Shown: one piece after another, positions 19,318 through 30,475 of the stretch
How the letters are laid out: each line of letters begins with the position of its first letter
Position numbering within the stretch: the stretch's first letter is position 1
Assembly: GCA_033297075.1 (NCBI GenBank)
Contig: MU858127.1
Span: 1-64,000 of the forward strand
Length of the DNA stretch: 64,000 nt
DNA from: Rhypophila decipiens
Lineage: Eukaryota; Ascomycota; Sordariomycetes; Sordariales; Naviculisporaceae
Direction of reading: 5' to 3'
Position numbers and translations under genes: made by a program
Notes under the pieces: generated by a model
What the model saw: only the letters and a program-made list of their open reading frames with translations
The model's database searches: none
Told to the model about the DNA's origin: nothing

Positions 19318-20068
19318 ATGCCAGGACATGACACAAAATATAACACAGAACCAAAACCCACCGGGGCCAGTGTCACCCGCCAAAACACCGCCCAGATCCG
19401 CGACAGATTCTACACCTACATCGCGAACCAACCCCTCGAGATCATCGAGCGCAACCTAGGCGGGCTAATTGACTTGGCCTTTGGCACCGAGCCATCATCA
19501 TCATCCTCGCGCGGAAGAGCTCTCCTCCGAGAAACGGGCACAAGCAACCCGGAGCTATTCATCTTCCTAGCCCTCACCCCATTCCACGTCCATCCAGCTA
19601 GACAAAAGGAAATGACGGGCAATTACTTTGACGACTGGTATTGTCGTGACGCCATCGACGCTGCTGCTAAAAAGTTTGCCGCCACGACAAAAGGTCGTCG
19701 GCGCGATTGGACATTTACCGACAATATCCGGGCCGTCATTGAGAAGAGAGCCTCCCTAGTTGAGAGTTTCATTCCCTTTGTAGACGGTTAGTTTATCTTG
19801 TTTCCTTGAGCTGTGATCTTTTATGAGCTGTGTGGAATGACCGAACGGGCAAGGCTAGTAACTAACTTGGAAATGATCCTTCTCTCTTCTAGCTTGGAAC
19901 TATTTGCGATTCGGTGAGGTATACGACGTAATTCGACGGGCATTGAGGCCGAAAACACACTTCGACCAAGATTCGAGGTTGATGAGGGCGGATCTCAAGG
20001 CACTTGGCAGGGAGGAGGAGGAGACGAGTGATGGGGAAAAGGAGACAAGTGAGAGGACGAGGAGATGA
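19318..20068 (+). CDS. Paralogous family member 2 (214 aa)
   Basis: Exon 1 (19318-19786) and exon 2 (19893-20068) are joined across a 106-bp intron with GTTAGT donor, ACTAAC branch and TTCTAG acceptor, phase 1. The family core is clear: EIIERNLGGLIDLAFG, then PELFIFLALTPFHVHP, then a W/D/F-rich segment (YFDDWYCRDAIDAAAKKFA), then WTFTDNIRAVIEKRASLVESF. Exon 2 continues WNYLRFGEVYDVIRRALRP and ends in an acidic/basic tail (LGREEEETSDGEKE, SERTRR). There is no signal peptide or transmembrane span; the protein is probably soluble and intracellular. This is the cleanest member of a four-gene family in this window. I do not recognise it from a characterised family. Confidence 0.7.
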
Positions 20069-21690
20069 GTGATGGGGAAACCCCCGCTAGCACCTTTTTC
20101 AGCTATTCCTCGCTAGAAATCTCGGTACCAAACGGTGTGGCCTCGTTCGGGCCTAGTCTCTCCGTCGTAAGCTGGGACATGAGCTAGGAGGATGAGAAGA
20201 AGGATGATAGACTGGTGAGAAGCTTATTGTACACAAGTTACTCTCCTAGATCAATTACTACTCATTGACCCAGCACCCATACCCACTGGTTTTGACTTCT
20301 TAACACGGTGCATGGCTGAAGTCAAAGATGTTATTGCCGGAATATTGGGCAAGGCTGATGGTATCCGAGCCTATTTGCCAGCAGCAGATTGTTCGTTTTC
20401 CTTTTCAATAATGTATCACTGTGGCAAGTTTAAGTAGAGTTGAAAGGAATCCTTTGATTATTCAATCAATGTTGAGAACCCGCCAGCTACTGAAGGTTCG
20501 AAAGCTTGTACTCAACACCTTCTTACTGGCACCGGAAAGGGGATTAATACCAAGCAAGTTCTTTGATTCTCTACTACATTGAAGTAAATTCAAGACCTGG
20601 GTTTAACCTCCCATGCCAAGCCTAATGCTGAGATGCATTGTCGACTGGGCTGCTTGCGAAGATGTCCCACCCTTGGGCGCAAAAGAGCCGTGTTGGGCAC
20701 AGAGCTGGAGAGCCCGAGCTGAAGGTCTAAGGAGCTAACCGCTCAACCACTGAACCACACGCCAAAAGATGACTGCAATCACCGAAAGGCGTGTTCGGCT
20801 CAGTGGTATATATGGCTTCGTCCCCACAGAAGGTTTCTTTGCGCCTCCAGCGGCGAATGAAACCCGAGACTCGACAGACCAGGCAACCACGCTCTCCCAG
20901 ACAGAACCTCGAGTTCGAGCCTTCTTGCAGCTTTTCGCCATTCTTCCCAGATTCACATGCGTGATGTAAAGCCAGCGCTGAATGGCTTGACTCTCGTAAA
21001 CTGGCTTCATACTCTCGAACCTTGTCCTCCCCTTGATCACCAATTATCAGTGGCACCCGGTATCCGTTGATCAAGAATAGGAAGGACCTTTGGCAGAGCA
21101 CTCAAGGTTCCTCTCCTCCCGCCGACGGGTTGCAGGGCTCGCTCATCAACCCAGAGCCCTAACATCCACCTGTGGAACTGGGGCGCAGCGACTTTGAAAA
21201 ATATCCTTTTTTTTTTCTGACCTGATGGTCGTGTTGGTCTTGTGGAGATCCGGTAGTCGGTTGTTTGCCATTGTCGTGTGCGTATGGGCGATGAGTGGAA
21301 GGCTGTTCAGTTTGATGCAGAGTTGCGATCGTTGCTGTCGACGGCACGATGGTTGGACTATTTCTGGCCATTTTCGAATAGTATGTTAGCTTACAGACAC
21401 CAACTGCTGAGGATTAGATGGCGAAAAGGAGCATTACTGACCGAAAGTCCAAGACGAGCAACTCAGAGGACGATCTTAGGGGTTGCTACAGATCCTAAAT
21501 GGAAATGGCCAAATGTCGGCTCTCTTCGCAGCCATTGTACTCGTCGTCGTCATCGGGATCGATGCGATTAATTATCATGACGCGAGGTTCCGGTGGTGCC
21601 GCTCATGGTGTCAATGTCTGAGAGGTCGTCAGAAAGGGACGGTGGGCCCGATCTCACGATGAGAACAGTCGGAGAAGGTCGGCTGCTTAC
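20069..21690. other. Intergenic with divergent tRNA-like A boxes
   Basis: No protein gene supported. At 20740-20815 two motifs resembling tRNA A boxes sit back to back: TGGTTCAGTGGTTGAGCGG on the minus strand and CGGCTCAGTGGTATATATGG on the plus strand. A B-box-like GAGTTCGAGCC lies at about 20911-20921 (+). The spacing is too wide for a tRNA, so a tRNA-derived SINE remnant is possible. Confidence 0.3.
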
Positions 21691-21999
21691 TGCATAATTA
21701 GGATGCACTTGAGCTGGGTTTTGGGGATTCCAGCCATGTTCTAAGAGAATGTTAGGACGGATCTCAAACAGATGGGAAGTGGTGGGCGGATGACGACTGA
21801 CGATAGAGTTGAATGATTGTAAGGGATCAATCAACAAAAGAGCGTTCATCAAACAACGAACAGTGTGCCCCTCGGCCAGCAGCTGCGCTCTGGCCTCAGC
21901 GCTCAAGCATCACGGAGAGATGGTGAGAAAATGGTTTGTGTTGCCCAAAGTGGAGGTAATGACCGGAGCATCCGCGGTGTAGAAGGCGGAAGCAGTCAT
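21691..21999 (-). pseudogene. Decayed two-exon small gene with an internal TGA
   Basis: On the minus strand an ATG at 21999 opens MTASAFYTADAPVITSTLGN. The frame meets TGA at 21912-21910 and continues in the same frame as LSAEARAQLLAEGHTVRC and ALLLIDPLQSFNSI. There a GTCAGT donor, TCCTAAC branch and TCTCTTAG acceptor join NMAGIPKTQLKCILIM (exon 2, 21691-21740), which ends at a GTAAGC donor. The good internal splice signals and protein-like composition on both sides of the stop suggest a once functional gene. The stop could come from CGA by one C-to-T change. The 3' exon is not resolved and no family is recognised. Confidence 0.35.
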
Positions 22000-22391
22000 C
22001 TTGAAAGACCGAAATCAGTTCGGCACAGGCACACCGGGACCTGTCATCCGCTGTCACTGTGGGCACCCGACTCCAGAGGGGGGTCACGTCAAGACTGTAA
22101 TCCGCTATAGGGACCTTCAGGACAGAGGGGTGACCAACACAGCCCCTGCTCAGTGACGCAGGAGGGGCAGCCTCAGTCGGTCCCTTCTCCAGCGCCCAAT
22201 GACTTTCAAAATCAAACCGCCCTCCCTATGCGACTAGAAGTTGCCGTGCTTTTCAGTGCAAAACACTACACCCTCCCTCACAACCATCACCACTGCTAAT
22301 TCAAAAATCAAACTTGCTTTCTACGCCTCACTCTTACAGTCTTCGCGACACATAGTTGCGTTCCGTACCCCTTTCTACACCAAACTCAGCA
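22000..22391. other. Upstream region of the 22392 gene
   Basis: Nothing coding. The last 150 bp form a CA- and CT-rich leader (CACTACACCCTCCC, CACTCTTACAGTC). Confidence 0.35.
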
Positions 22392-23122
22392 ATGTCTTCC
22401 GCAGAGGAAACGCAAGCCTTGATCGACAGACTCGAGCTCCTGACCCTCGAGTTCCAAGCATACCACGAGGCAAAAGAGCAGATCCCTCGCAGTGAGGACG
22501 AGTTGTACAAAGAACTCGAGCACAAGCAACTAGCCCTGCGAAACGTCGTAGACCACAGCCTCGCCAGCTACTCGGTCGGCGAGCAGAGACCTTTCCTCTC
22601 CCTGGGTGAAGAGGTCGTCGTCCCAGACGACTTTTACGACCAGTTCGCCAAACACCCGGTGCACGCGGTGGAGCACGACCTCGGCGCGCTGATCAACTAC
22701 ACCTTTGCGCCGCCGCTTCCCGAGACTCTCGGAAACGAGGACACGCGCCAGAAGCAGCGGCGTTTCCTCGAGGTCACTGCCGATGAGAGCCCAGAGCTCT
22801 TTATTTTTCTGTCCTTCACCAGGTTCCATACCAAGCCTGACATCCGGTTGAGCGACGACTTTTACGATTTCGGCTACTGCGACTTTGCCATCTTGCAAGC
22901 CAAGCGATTCCTGGCTCGCACAGCCGATGAGCGCCCGCGAGGCTGGATTTTCCACAAAAACATCCAGCTCGTCATTGCGAGGCGGGCTGATGAGCCGAGA
23001 TTTGTCCAATTTCGAAAATGTAACGCTTCTCCTTCTGTCGCTTTTGAGTCTAGGACCTATTTCTGACTTATTTACTTCTTTGATTAGCCTACCACCTCCT
23101 GGAATTTCAAACCGATGTTTAG
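22392..23122 (+). CDS. Paralogous family member 3 (220 aa), possibly truncated
   Basis: Exon 1 (22392-23019) ends in phase 1 at GTAACG. The acceptor TTTGATTAG (23087) leads to exon 2, which stops after 11 codons at TAG 23120-23122. The N-terminus has a helical region (LIDRLELLTLEFQAYHEAKE, LEHKQLALRNVVDH). The family core follows: AVEHDLGALINYTF, PELFIFLSFTRFHTKPD, WIFHKNIQLVIARRADE. The intron sits where member 2 has it, in the same phase. After the early TAG, the same reading frame opens again from about 23285 to 23542 into an acidic then Gln/Ser-rich tail (EEEDDDDNDNAAQRQP), which resembles the acidic tails of members 1 and 2. The native protein may have been longer, either through an unrecognised intron or before the stop arose. 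Confidence 0.6.
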
Positions 23123-24784
23123 AACAAGTCAAGCGCTCTTGAACGCCTGTCTAATCGGAGAACTCTCTGGTCGTATGCCTTCTTCGCCAGGCATTCCGAT
23201 CGGTCTCTCGCTTGATGAAGACGGCATATATTTTTGCTGGGTCAGGGATCGTAGCCGGGCTTTGGTGCGGTCTGGTGAAGGGAGGGCCCCGAGGAGGAGG
23301 ACGACGACGACAATGACAACGCGGCGCAGCGGCAGCCCGCCTCTTCCACTGCCGCCAACGATGACGCCACCACGGGCAGCGGTGGGGGTGGGTTGTTTGT
23401 CTCGCCTCGCCGAGAAGAAGAAGTAGAAGAAGCGCGGCAGCGGCAGCAGCAGCACCAGGAGGGGGGGAGAAGCAGCAGCAGCAGCACCAGGAGGGGGGGA
23501 GGAGCAGCAGCAGCAGGCGCCGTATCGGAGCAGAGCTCATAGGTGCTCCGGATAGAGTTAGGTGCGCGCCGAATGGAGCCTGAGCCTATCCCTGCTTGCT
23601 AGACGGCAAATCATCCGAGTTGCTCAGTCCATCCTCCTGAAGATGATTCCATGTTGGAGATAGGGCCCAGGATTCACACTTTGGTTTTCAACGCAGGTTA
23701 GGGGGATGTTGTGAAGCTGGCGCAAAGCGCGAGATGGGAAAGCTGGAGAGCCCCAAAACACGAAAAGAATTATTCAGTTGCGGCTCAGGAGCCAGTACGG
23801 CAGCAGCTAAAGCCATATTGCACCTCCTCCACGGTGGAGGAAGACATCCAGTCCGTCGACGGAGAGGCTGTCCGTGCTGGAGTCATTGGCAGCTACGGAG
23901 ACGGTTCTTTCACAGTTTCACTACATTTTGACTTTGGAACTTGGCATCCGTGGAATGCAGTGGTGCTGGGACACACAGCCAGCACCTTGGCCAAGGCTGA
24001 GGTTATAATAAGGGTATGACTAGGCTAACTATTAGCTTCTGCCGTGCTCGCGTCGGACAAGCTTTTCATGCATCCCAGAGCAGTTATGGTACTGAGTGTC
24101 AGAAGACTTAGGACTCGCTTTGACGAGAGGGTTCATCTCATCCAGTTTGGGGTTGAAGAAAGAAAGGCAGGGAGAAACATGTAGGATGTGAGGCCCGTAA
24201 ATGCGAGCAAATATCATGTCGTCCACTGCCTGGTGAAAGGTCATGTTAAAACTTAAGGCCCAGGATATAAACGGTGTTACCTAGTCTTTTGGGGGAACAA
24301 AATACAGGGTGTCTATTAGGCAGGTAAAGCTGCTGATATTAGCTTTAAGCTGAGGGTCAAAACAAGCTGCCATGCTGTCATAAGATTGTCCATGATATCG
24401 AAGTTTTCTCAAGATTCAAGTGCATGGAAAGCGCAAGACTGCACTTACCTACCATCTATAGGACGGTCTCCCTCCCAATATCCACTCTTCCTGGACCAGT
24501 AGCCTTCTCAGCACAGTATGATGGTGAAAACTGGCGTGTCTGATGTTGATCAACGGTTATGAGATGGTTAGAAAATCCACGTAAATGGAAATTCTACATA
24601 ATTGGAGATTGTGTAGATTCAAATAGCTAGTCTAGGAGAAGACGATATGGTGACATGGACCTTAACAATCTAGAAAGGAGTAACAAGAGAAGAACAAATA
24701 AACTTGTGTTGTACATGTAACCAAGCCCAATGTCTGATGTGATAAGGAATAGGAACGAAACACCCTTCCCCCCCCCCCCCCCCC
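23123..24784. other. Intergenic with low-complexity and family remnants
   Basis: 23285-23542 is the open acidic/Gln-rich extension in frame with the 22392 gene and contains two copies of an AGCAGCAGCACCAGGAGGG block. At 24032-24244 (-) a short frame (VDDMIFARIYGPHILHV) is vaguely like the family core. A homopolymer of 17 C lies at 24768-24784. Confidence 0.35.
24768..24784. repeat. Poly-C tract, 17 bp
   Basis: An uninterrupted run of 17 C on the plus strand, just beyond the 3' end of the recognisable part of the minus-strand pseudogene. Such runs are prone to slippage and to assembly error. Confidence 0.85.
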
Positions 24785-25502
24785 GATATGCCGGTGGGCT
24801 AAAACATCTGCTTGCGGTGTTATGCGGCTGGTTCTTGATGCCTTTATCACCGGAGAACTGCCCGTTTATCGTGTGGAATTGAGGGTCCCACACGCAAGTC
24901 ACCCAACGATCGTCATCCATCTTGGCGCGAAATCGCGAGAGAGACAAGTAGATGAATATGTATGGATGAAGCTGGTAGAGCATTGCTTCCTTCGGCCCTG
25001 CCAGACGAGGGTGTTTGGCTTAACCAAACACAAAGTCGATCATTTTCCCGAGACCCTTTTCCACATACTCGGGAAAACATGGGTCGGAAGAAAAAGCGTC
25101 GCGCTCTATCACAAACGATGTATTAATGAGGGAGCATTTCGTCATCCCTGGAGAAGCGAGAATGAACTCGGTGGCTTTGTCATGAATCTCCTTGGTTAGA
25201 TCGTCTAACGCAGCTGAATCCAAAAAGCCCCCTCGAGTTGGAATCTCGTCGCGCAGCTTCAAGGCCTGGTCGAGTGTAGACTTGACATTTTCCAAGGCAC
25301 GCCAAAGTTGGACTTTGGCGTTGGGAGCGTCTGGATATTCGATGAGTGCATTGTTCGCCATTGTAAGCCTGGAAAACCGAATAGGCGGTCCAAATTCGAT
25401 TGAACCGGTTTTCGTGGAGTTGTCAAAGGGATCCAGGCGGGCGTGACTGTTTTGATATCTTTTCGCAAAAACGCGTGGGGAAGGACTGTTGAGTGTTGAC
25501 AT
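24785..25502 (-). pseudogene. Paralogous family member 4, interrupted by TAA
   Basis: The frame starts at ATG 25502 (MSTLNSPSPRVF). It has the family's helical N-terminus (LWRALENVKSTLDQALKLRD) and the motif EYVEKGLGKMIDFVFG, which matches EIIERNLGGLIDLAFG of member 2. It then meets TAA at 25022-25020. The same frame continues without a shift into AKHPRLAGPKEAM, HPYIFIYLSLSRFRAKMDDD and WDPQFHTINGQF, the counterpart of the PELFIFL ... FH ... W-x-F core. One nonsense change therefore splits an otherwise aligned copy. Further 3' the frame runs into a 17-bp poly-G (minus strand) and loses similarity, and no equivalent of the conserved second exon is seen. A 5' untranslated intron is possible (GTAAGC near 25534). 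Confidence 0.6.
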
Positions 25503-28500
25503 TGCTTTTGGTAGATCCACAGTGCCAGCTTACCGCGTTCTTAGGGGTACCCTATCCCTGCCCGGGCACGTCCTCTGCTGTACCTGTACTTACTGTAAGC
25601 ACTGTATCGATGGCCCCTGTTCAGGGGTACTTGTAGCGTCATTAGCCAAGTCAACACCCATCAATTCTGCTATCATATGCTCTGCGATAACGGATATGTC
25701 CGTGGTCCTGACTTGATGGTTTTCGTTGATTGACAACATCCAGTACTGGAAATGGAGGTATGAGTTAGTCCGTGAACGGTATTTTAGGAGTCAATCATCA
25801 TGATTCAAATGCTCTTGAGCAAAACATTGTTGGGAATATCCTCTAAGAAGTTAGAACTTCAGTCATTTCCCCTAGAGAGTGAATATGTTCATGACTGGGT
25901 ATATTTAAAACATTGATGTCAATATCCAAGCGTACAGTTCAAAGCGAATATGTACGATGATGGAATCCAGCCCATTACGGTATAACGCGTTCATTGTTAC
26001 ACGGGTGGGACTGAAAACTACAAGACGATGAGAATTTCCCGGGCTCAGAACCTGGGAGGAGATGCACGTGATGTACTTTAGGAGAGCTAAATAGGCAACC
26101 GGAATTCAGTTCATAGAGAGTGTCAATTCCTACTCAAATGAGTGGAGCGGCGAGGATCCCCAATGCTTCTTGCATTTTCTGATTGAAAGGCCATCGGGCG
26201 AACCACTTCAAGCTGGGTCGACGGGACGGGCAGCAGCACTAATACCTTCCTTCCCTCGTCACTTTTGTTCAGCGCTTTCCGGTGAGTCTCTTCGAAGCCT
26301 AGAGCTTGATGGCACCAGATTGGATGGATGCCACATTTGATACGAGCACAACGATACTAGTAGCCGGCCGGCTCTAGGGCCTGGAAAAAATCACAGATTT
26401 ATACACCATGTCATTGAATTCTTGCTAAGAATAGAGCAGCAGGAGAATCTGCTTCTGTTATCCAATCAAAATCAAACGCTATCTTGTTTTGGTCTCCAGC
26501 GCGTCAATCTACAGCCTCTCCCTCCACAAAGAAATCGTGGACAGATCGACAAGCCTCAACAATCTTCTTCAGCTTAAATCATTGGATTCCTCATGATCGA
26601 CTTGATCAAGTAAACCAAACAAATCAGACCAAAAACGGACGCAAAACTTACAGGAGCAGCGAAGGGGCGTCGCTTGACAAGTTGGGCCGAGTCAGCTAAT
26701 TACGCGCAAGACGTTCGTGGTAAGAATGGGCCTGAGCATTCTTCTCTACTAGCTTCCACTCAAACCAATGGACTAGTTTGATGCGCTCCTCTTCAACTTG
26801 GCTAGGAACTGACGCCAGAGTCCCTCTGCTTTAGATCCTTGCCCGTCTGCCCGAGCCGCCCGGTCCCAACTTCGAGACCAGATACTGCTGGCGACATCAG
26901 CGCAAGAACGATCCGGGCAACGAGCGTCTAACAATTGAGAGGAAGGCAGTGGTTTCACATTCTTGGGCTTGTTTCTGTTCCTTCACCACTGGGCATACTC
27001 TCCCTATTCCCCGTTTGCTTCTTCGGCACGGACTCCCGCCGTCAAATTGGGCTATCTCGCAAGCCATAGGCCCTACATTAGACCGATTCACGTCCAATAC
27101 AGGGGGGGCAAAGTTGACTTGACTTGGCTTCTTCGGAATTATGTTTCAAGAGGCGCATAACGTCGCGGTTTATCAAAGGGGACGAAGACGATCAAGCCAT
27201 CCCCCCGCGATCCAAACAATCCCGAGCAACTACTTCCGGAAAGACTCAACAGAGGCCTGGTCTGAGGATCCAGCACCGCAGGCAGACCTTTCTCTCTCGG
27301 CGACCACCATCTTTCCGACGTCTTCATCGATATGCAAGACATTCAACATAGTGGGCCGCTCTTCCACCAGGCCATTGCGGTGGCTCTGGTCCCGGTGCCT
27401 CAAACCAGGACTCGGTTGTGTGTGTAGGGAGTCTGGCGCGGCCCGGAGAAGGCGAAGGGGCGCGCAGTCGCAAACCCGCGACCCGCAGCCTCTTGGACTG
27501 CATGTGGAGGAGATGGGCAGGGCGGGGAGGGTGACGGTGATAAAGGCGGCATCAAAAGGAAAATGATTGAATGGTCGCTTTGTGGCCCTGTGTGGCAACG
27601 TCTTGGAGGGGCTGATGAGATGATGGCCGAGATGGTCTGCTGCATGTCTAATTGGCAATAGTAGAAATGGAATTTGATTATGAGTGTTATATTTCTACAT
27701 GCGCCTCGTTGTGATTTTGTGCCTCTCCAGGGTGATTTGGAAGTTGACGGACATGTGGAGCGAGACGGAGCCAACATCGGGAATGATGGACTGCATGGAT
27801 TGCATTCTCCATAGGTCGGATCATAACCCCGTCGAAGGTAAGGACTATCGACGGCGCGATACAGACAATCAATATAGCAGCCTCAACTGGAAGTGGAATG
27901 AAAGAGGTGGATTTATTTATGAAATTTCATATCTTCATGGATAGCTACATAACAAATATCCCAAGTCCTCGTCATAACGTTCCGTCGAGATTCTTACATA
28001 TCCTTGGACTGTGTTTCCGGAACGAGACCAACCAAGAAAAATTAAAAGACGCGATACAGATATAACATGATAATAAGAAGGGAAGTCAATACCATAAACA
28101 GGAAATCCAAAAAGAAAATATGAGATCCAAAAAGCCGAGTCCTACTCCAGACCACCAAAAATATAAGTCCTAGGCCAGAGAAGACCACCAACAAGCTGTT
28201 ACAGGGCACAAAGGCCACAATGGCCATTGGTAGCCACTTCCAGGCATCAGGAGATGCAGCACACCCACTTGCGCATATATATGCCCTGCGTTGGCCCCAG
28301 TCAGTCAGACAGATTCCATAGGCGAATCCACAGATACATCCCTGACACAAGCTGATAGCCGCCCGGAGCCACGTCTCCCAGGTCAGACCAGACTAGACCA
28401 GACTAGCAAAGGGCATTCCTACTCGCGCATCCCCCTTTTACTGCTCTCATATCCCCCAAAAGGCGGCCCCCTCCTCCAGACCAGACTAGACCAGAGTACC

Positions 28501-28772
28501 AAAGGCCGGCCGGGGACACCACGCGTTCACCAGAGAGGAAGTCGGAAGAAGAGATCGGAGGTCGTAAGCGTATAGGGCTTCCCGGTTGAGACATCTAGCT
28601 GCCGCAGTTTGGGAATTTGGGGCCCAAATTTGAGCTGGGCTCCTGCCAGAAATGGCGTGTTGAGAGTGGATTGAAAGAAAAGAGATGAACAGAAAAGACT
28701 TGGATATGAATATCCCACAAGCACTTCCGAGGGGTAGAATCGTCTCCAGCTGCCCCACCAACACCGACAGAC
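25503..28772. other. Long gene-poor stretch
   Basis: 3.3 kb without a supported gene. Around 27140-27560 frames on both strands look partly protein-like but carry no start, splice or motif support. A short direct repeat CAGACCAGACTAGACCAGA occurs at about 28383 and 28477. Nothing else stands out. Confidence 0.4.
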
Positions 28773-30475
28773 CTAATGACTTCTCTTGGTGATGCGGACC
28801 CACAGGTTCCGGATAATAGCTGTGACGTAGTATTCGACATCCCAGGGCTCGCAAGAGTTGGTAATCTGTAGGTCGAAATCCCGAAGCAGCTAGATAGCAA
28901 ACGCGACACCAACATGTTAGCACGACCATCGTCCGTAGGCATGTTTCAATCTTGGTACCTTACCTCAAAAAAGAATTTGCTCAGCTCCATAAAGGCAATC
29001 ACCTTGCCTGCGCACATGTATCGCCCGTGCCCAAAGATCAGCTCGACGTCTTTCTCCATTCTGCCACGCTCTTTCTCCCCGCCGGCCTCCATGAATCGTT
29101 CAGGGCGAAATGTCTCTACATCGTCACCGAAAACCTCCCTATTACGCATCAACCCCCAGATGTTGACACTAATTCTGGTTCCCGGCGGCACGAAGTGGCC
29201 TTCAAGAGTATCGCCTTCTGGGCCAACAACTTTGGTTGAGAGCAGTTTGACCGAGGGTTGAACACGGATTCCTTCGTATATGACGGCCTGGAGATAGGGC
29301 AGACGTTGGGCCTCGGCATACGATATAACTGGGGCAGACGCTTTCCCTTGCGCAACAGCCTCGTCTATTTCGGCCTGCAACTTCTTGTAAACATGGGGCG
29401 TCGTGAGGATATGAAACAAGGCACAGCGGAGCGTGCCTCCCGTGGTCTCGGATCCAGCTAGCAGAGTAAGTGATATTTCCGTCTCGCACTGCTTCCGAGT
29501 GATGCCATGCCTTATGAAGGATCCCTTTCATAGATCGAAAGAGTTTTGTCAGAGACGGTGACCAGCGTGTGGACTCAGTGGGGAACCAACTTACCAACAT
29601 ATCTTGCTTCTCGGCTGGGTTTTCGAGATCGAACCTCTCAGAGACAACTTTCTTTGCCTGCCTATTGGCGGTCAGAATCCGAGGACTTGGATCTCACAGA
29701 AAACTCTTGTTCGTACTTACCCAGAGACGTATCCCAATCCGGCAGCGTCTGTCTCCTTTGGACCCATCAGCCGAAGCATGGGCTTACTGAACATGATTCT
29801 CCTCAGCGGCGGGGTCTCGGCGCATAGTGTGCCAAAGCGAGCGAATTTAGTCGAGGCATCCACGAAGCCACGGATGTCATCATCCGCCTTGATGTGCCCC
29901 CATTCCTCTCCAAAGGACAACTTAGTGATAGAGTCCATCGTAAACCAAGGAATTGCCCGCGACATATCCATGGGCTTGAAGCTCTTGGATGTAGAAAGGT
30001 ATTTCTCCCGAATGAGGCCCTTGAACGCCGTAAGTTGCCCGTCAATGTCCGCCTCAAATGTTGGTACTGCCTTTCCAGCATACCCGGCAGCTGTCTTTGA
30101 CTTTAATTGACTGTGGAGTGCCTCGTCCAGGGTAGAGAACATGTTGGGATTGTCGGGATCTGCACCGAGAGCTGCATACATCTCATCGCGCGTGTAAACA
30201 GAGCGGGCAGCGTTGATATGCCGAATTATCGTGGCCGAGCTTGTTACGAGGTCGTTGGGTCCAATTCGGACAAGAGGACTGTTGTATTTGGCTTGAATGT
30301 GCTTGAGAATTCTGTGCGACGTTCCAGATACAACAGTTTTGGCAATCCAGAGGTACGAGATGGATGCCAGGAAAGGCCCGGGAATATGGCGTAAGCGGTA
30401 CCAAGACCTGAACGTCGAGATCAGGAAATATGCTACGGCAGCCAGCGCTGCCGACATGAGGTAGGAGATGGCCAT
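28773..30475 (-). CDS. Cytochrome P450 monooxygenase (499 aa, four exons)
   Basis: Exons on the minus strand: 29721-30475, 29595-29661, 28964-29524 and 28773-28889. All junctions have GT-AG ends and keep phase. The N-terminus is a membrane anchor (residues about 2-22) followed by the RHIPGPFLAS hinge, so the enzyme sits on the ER facing the cytosol. I-helix AGSETT is near residue 297, the K-helix ExxR is EGIR (about 358-361), the PERF region is FRPERF, and the haem loop is FGHGRYMCAG with the ligand Cys near 445. The length is normal for a class II P450. The IPGPFLAS and RIGPNDLVTSS segments resemble the pisatin-demethylase/CYP57-like and related fungal groups; the substrate cannot be read from sequence. 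It stands alone: no PKS, NRPS or terpene synthase is nearby, and gene-poor DNA lies on both sides. Confidence 0.93.

Noticed and set aside
20690..20775. A tRNA gene on the minus strand
   Set aside because: An A-box-like motif is present, but no acceptor, anticodon or T-arm pairing and no B box at the right distance.
24032..24244. Minus-strand frame vaguely like the paralogous family core
   Set aside because: The PELFIFL and W-x-F motifs are not convincingly present; similarity is too weak to call a fifth copy.
27124..27658. Overlapping frames on both strands that look partly protein-like
   Set aside because: No consistent start, splice signals or motif; likely chance openness in GC-rich sequence.
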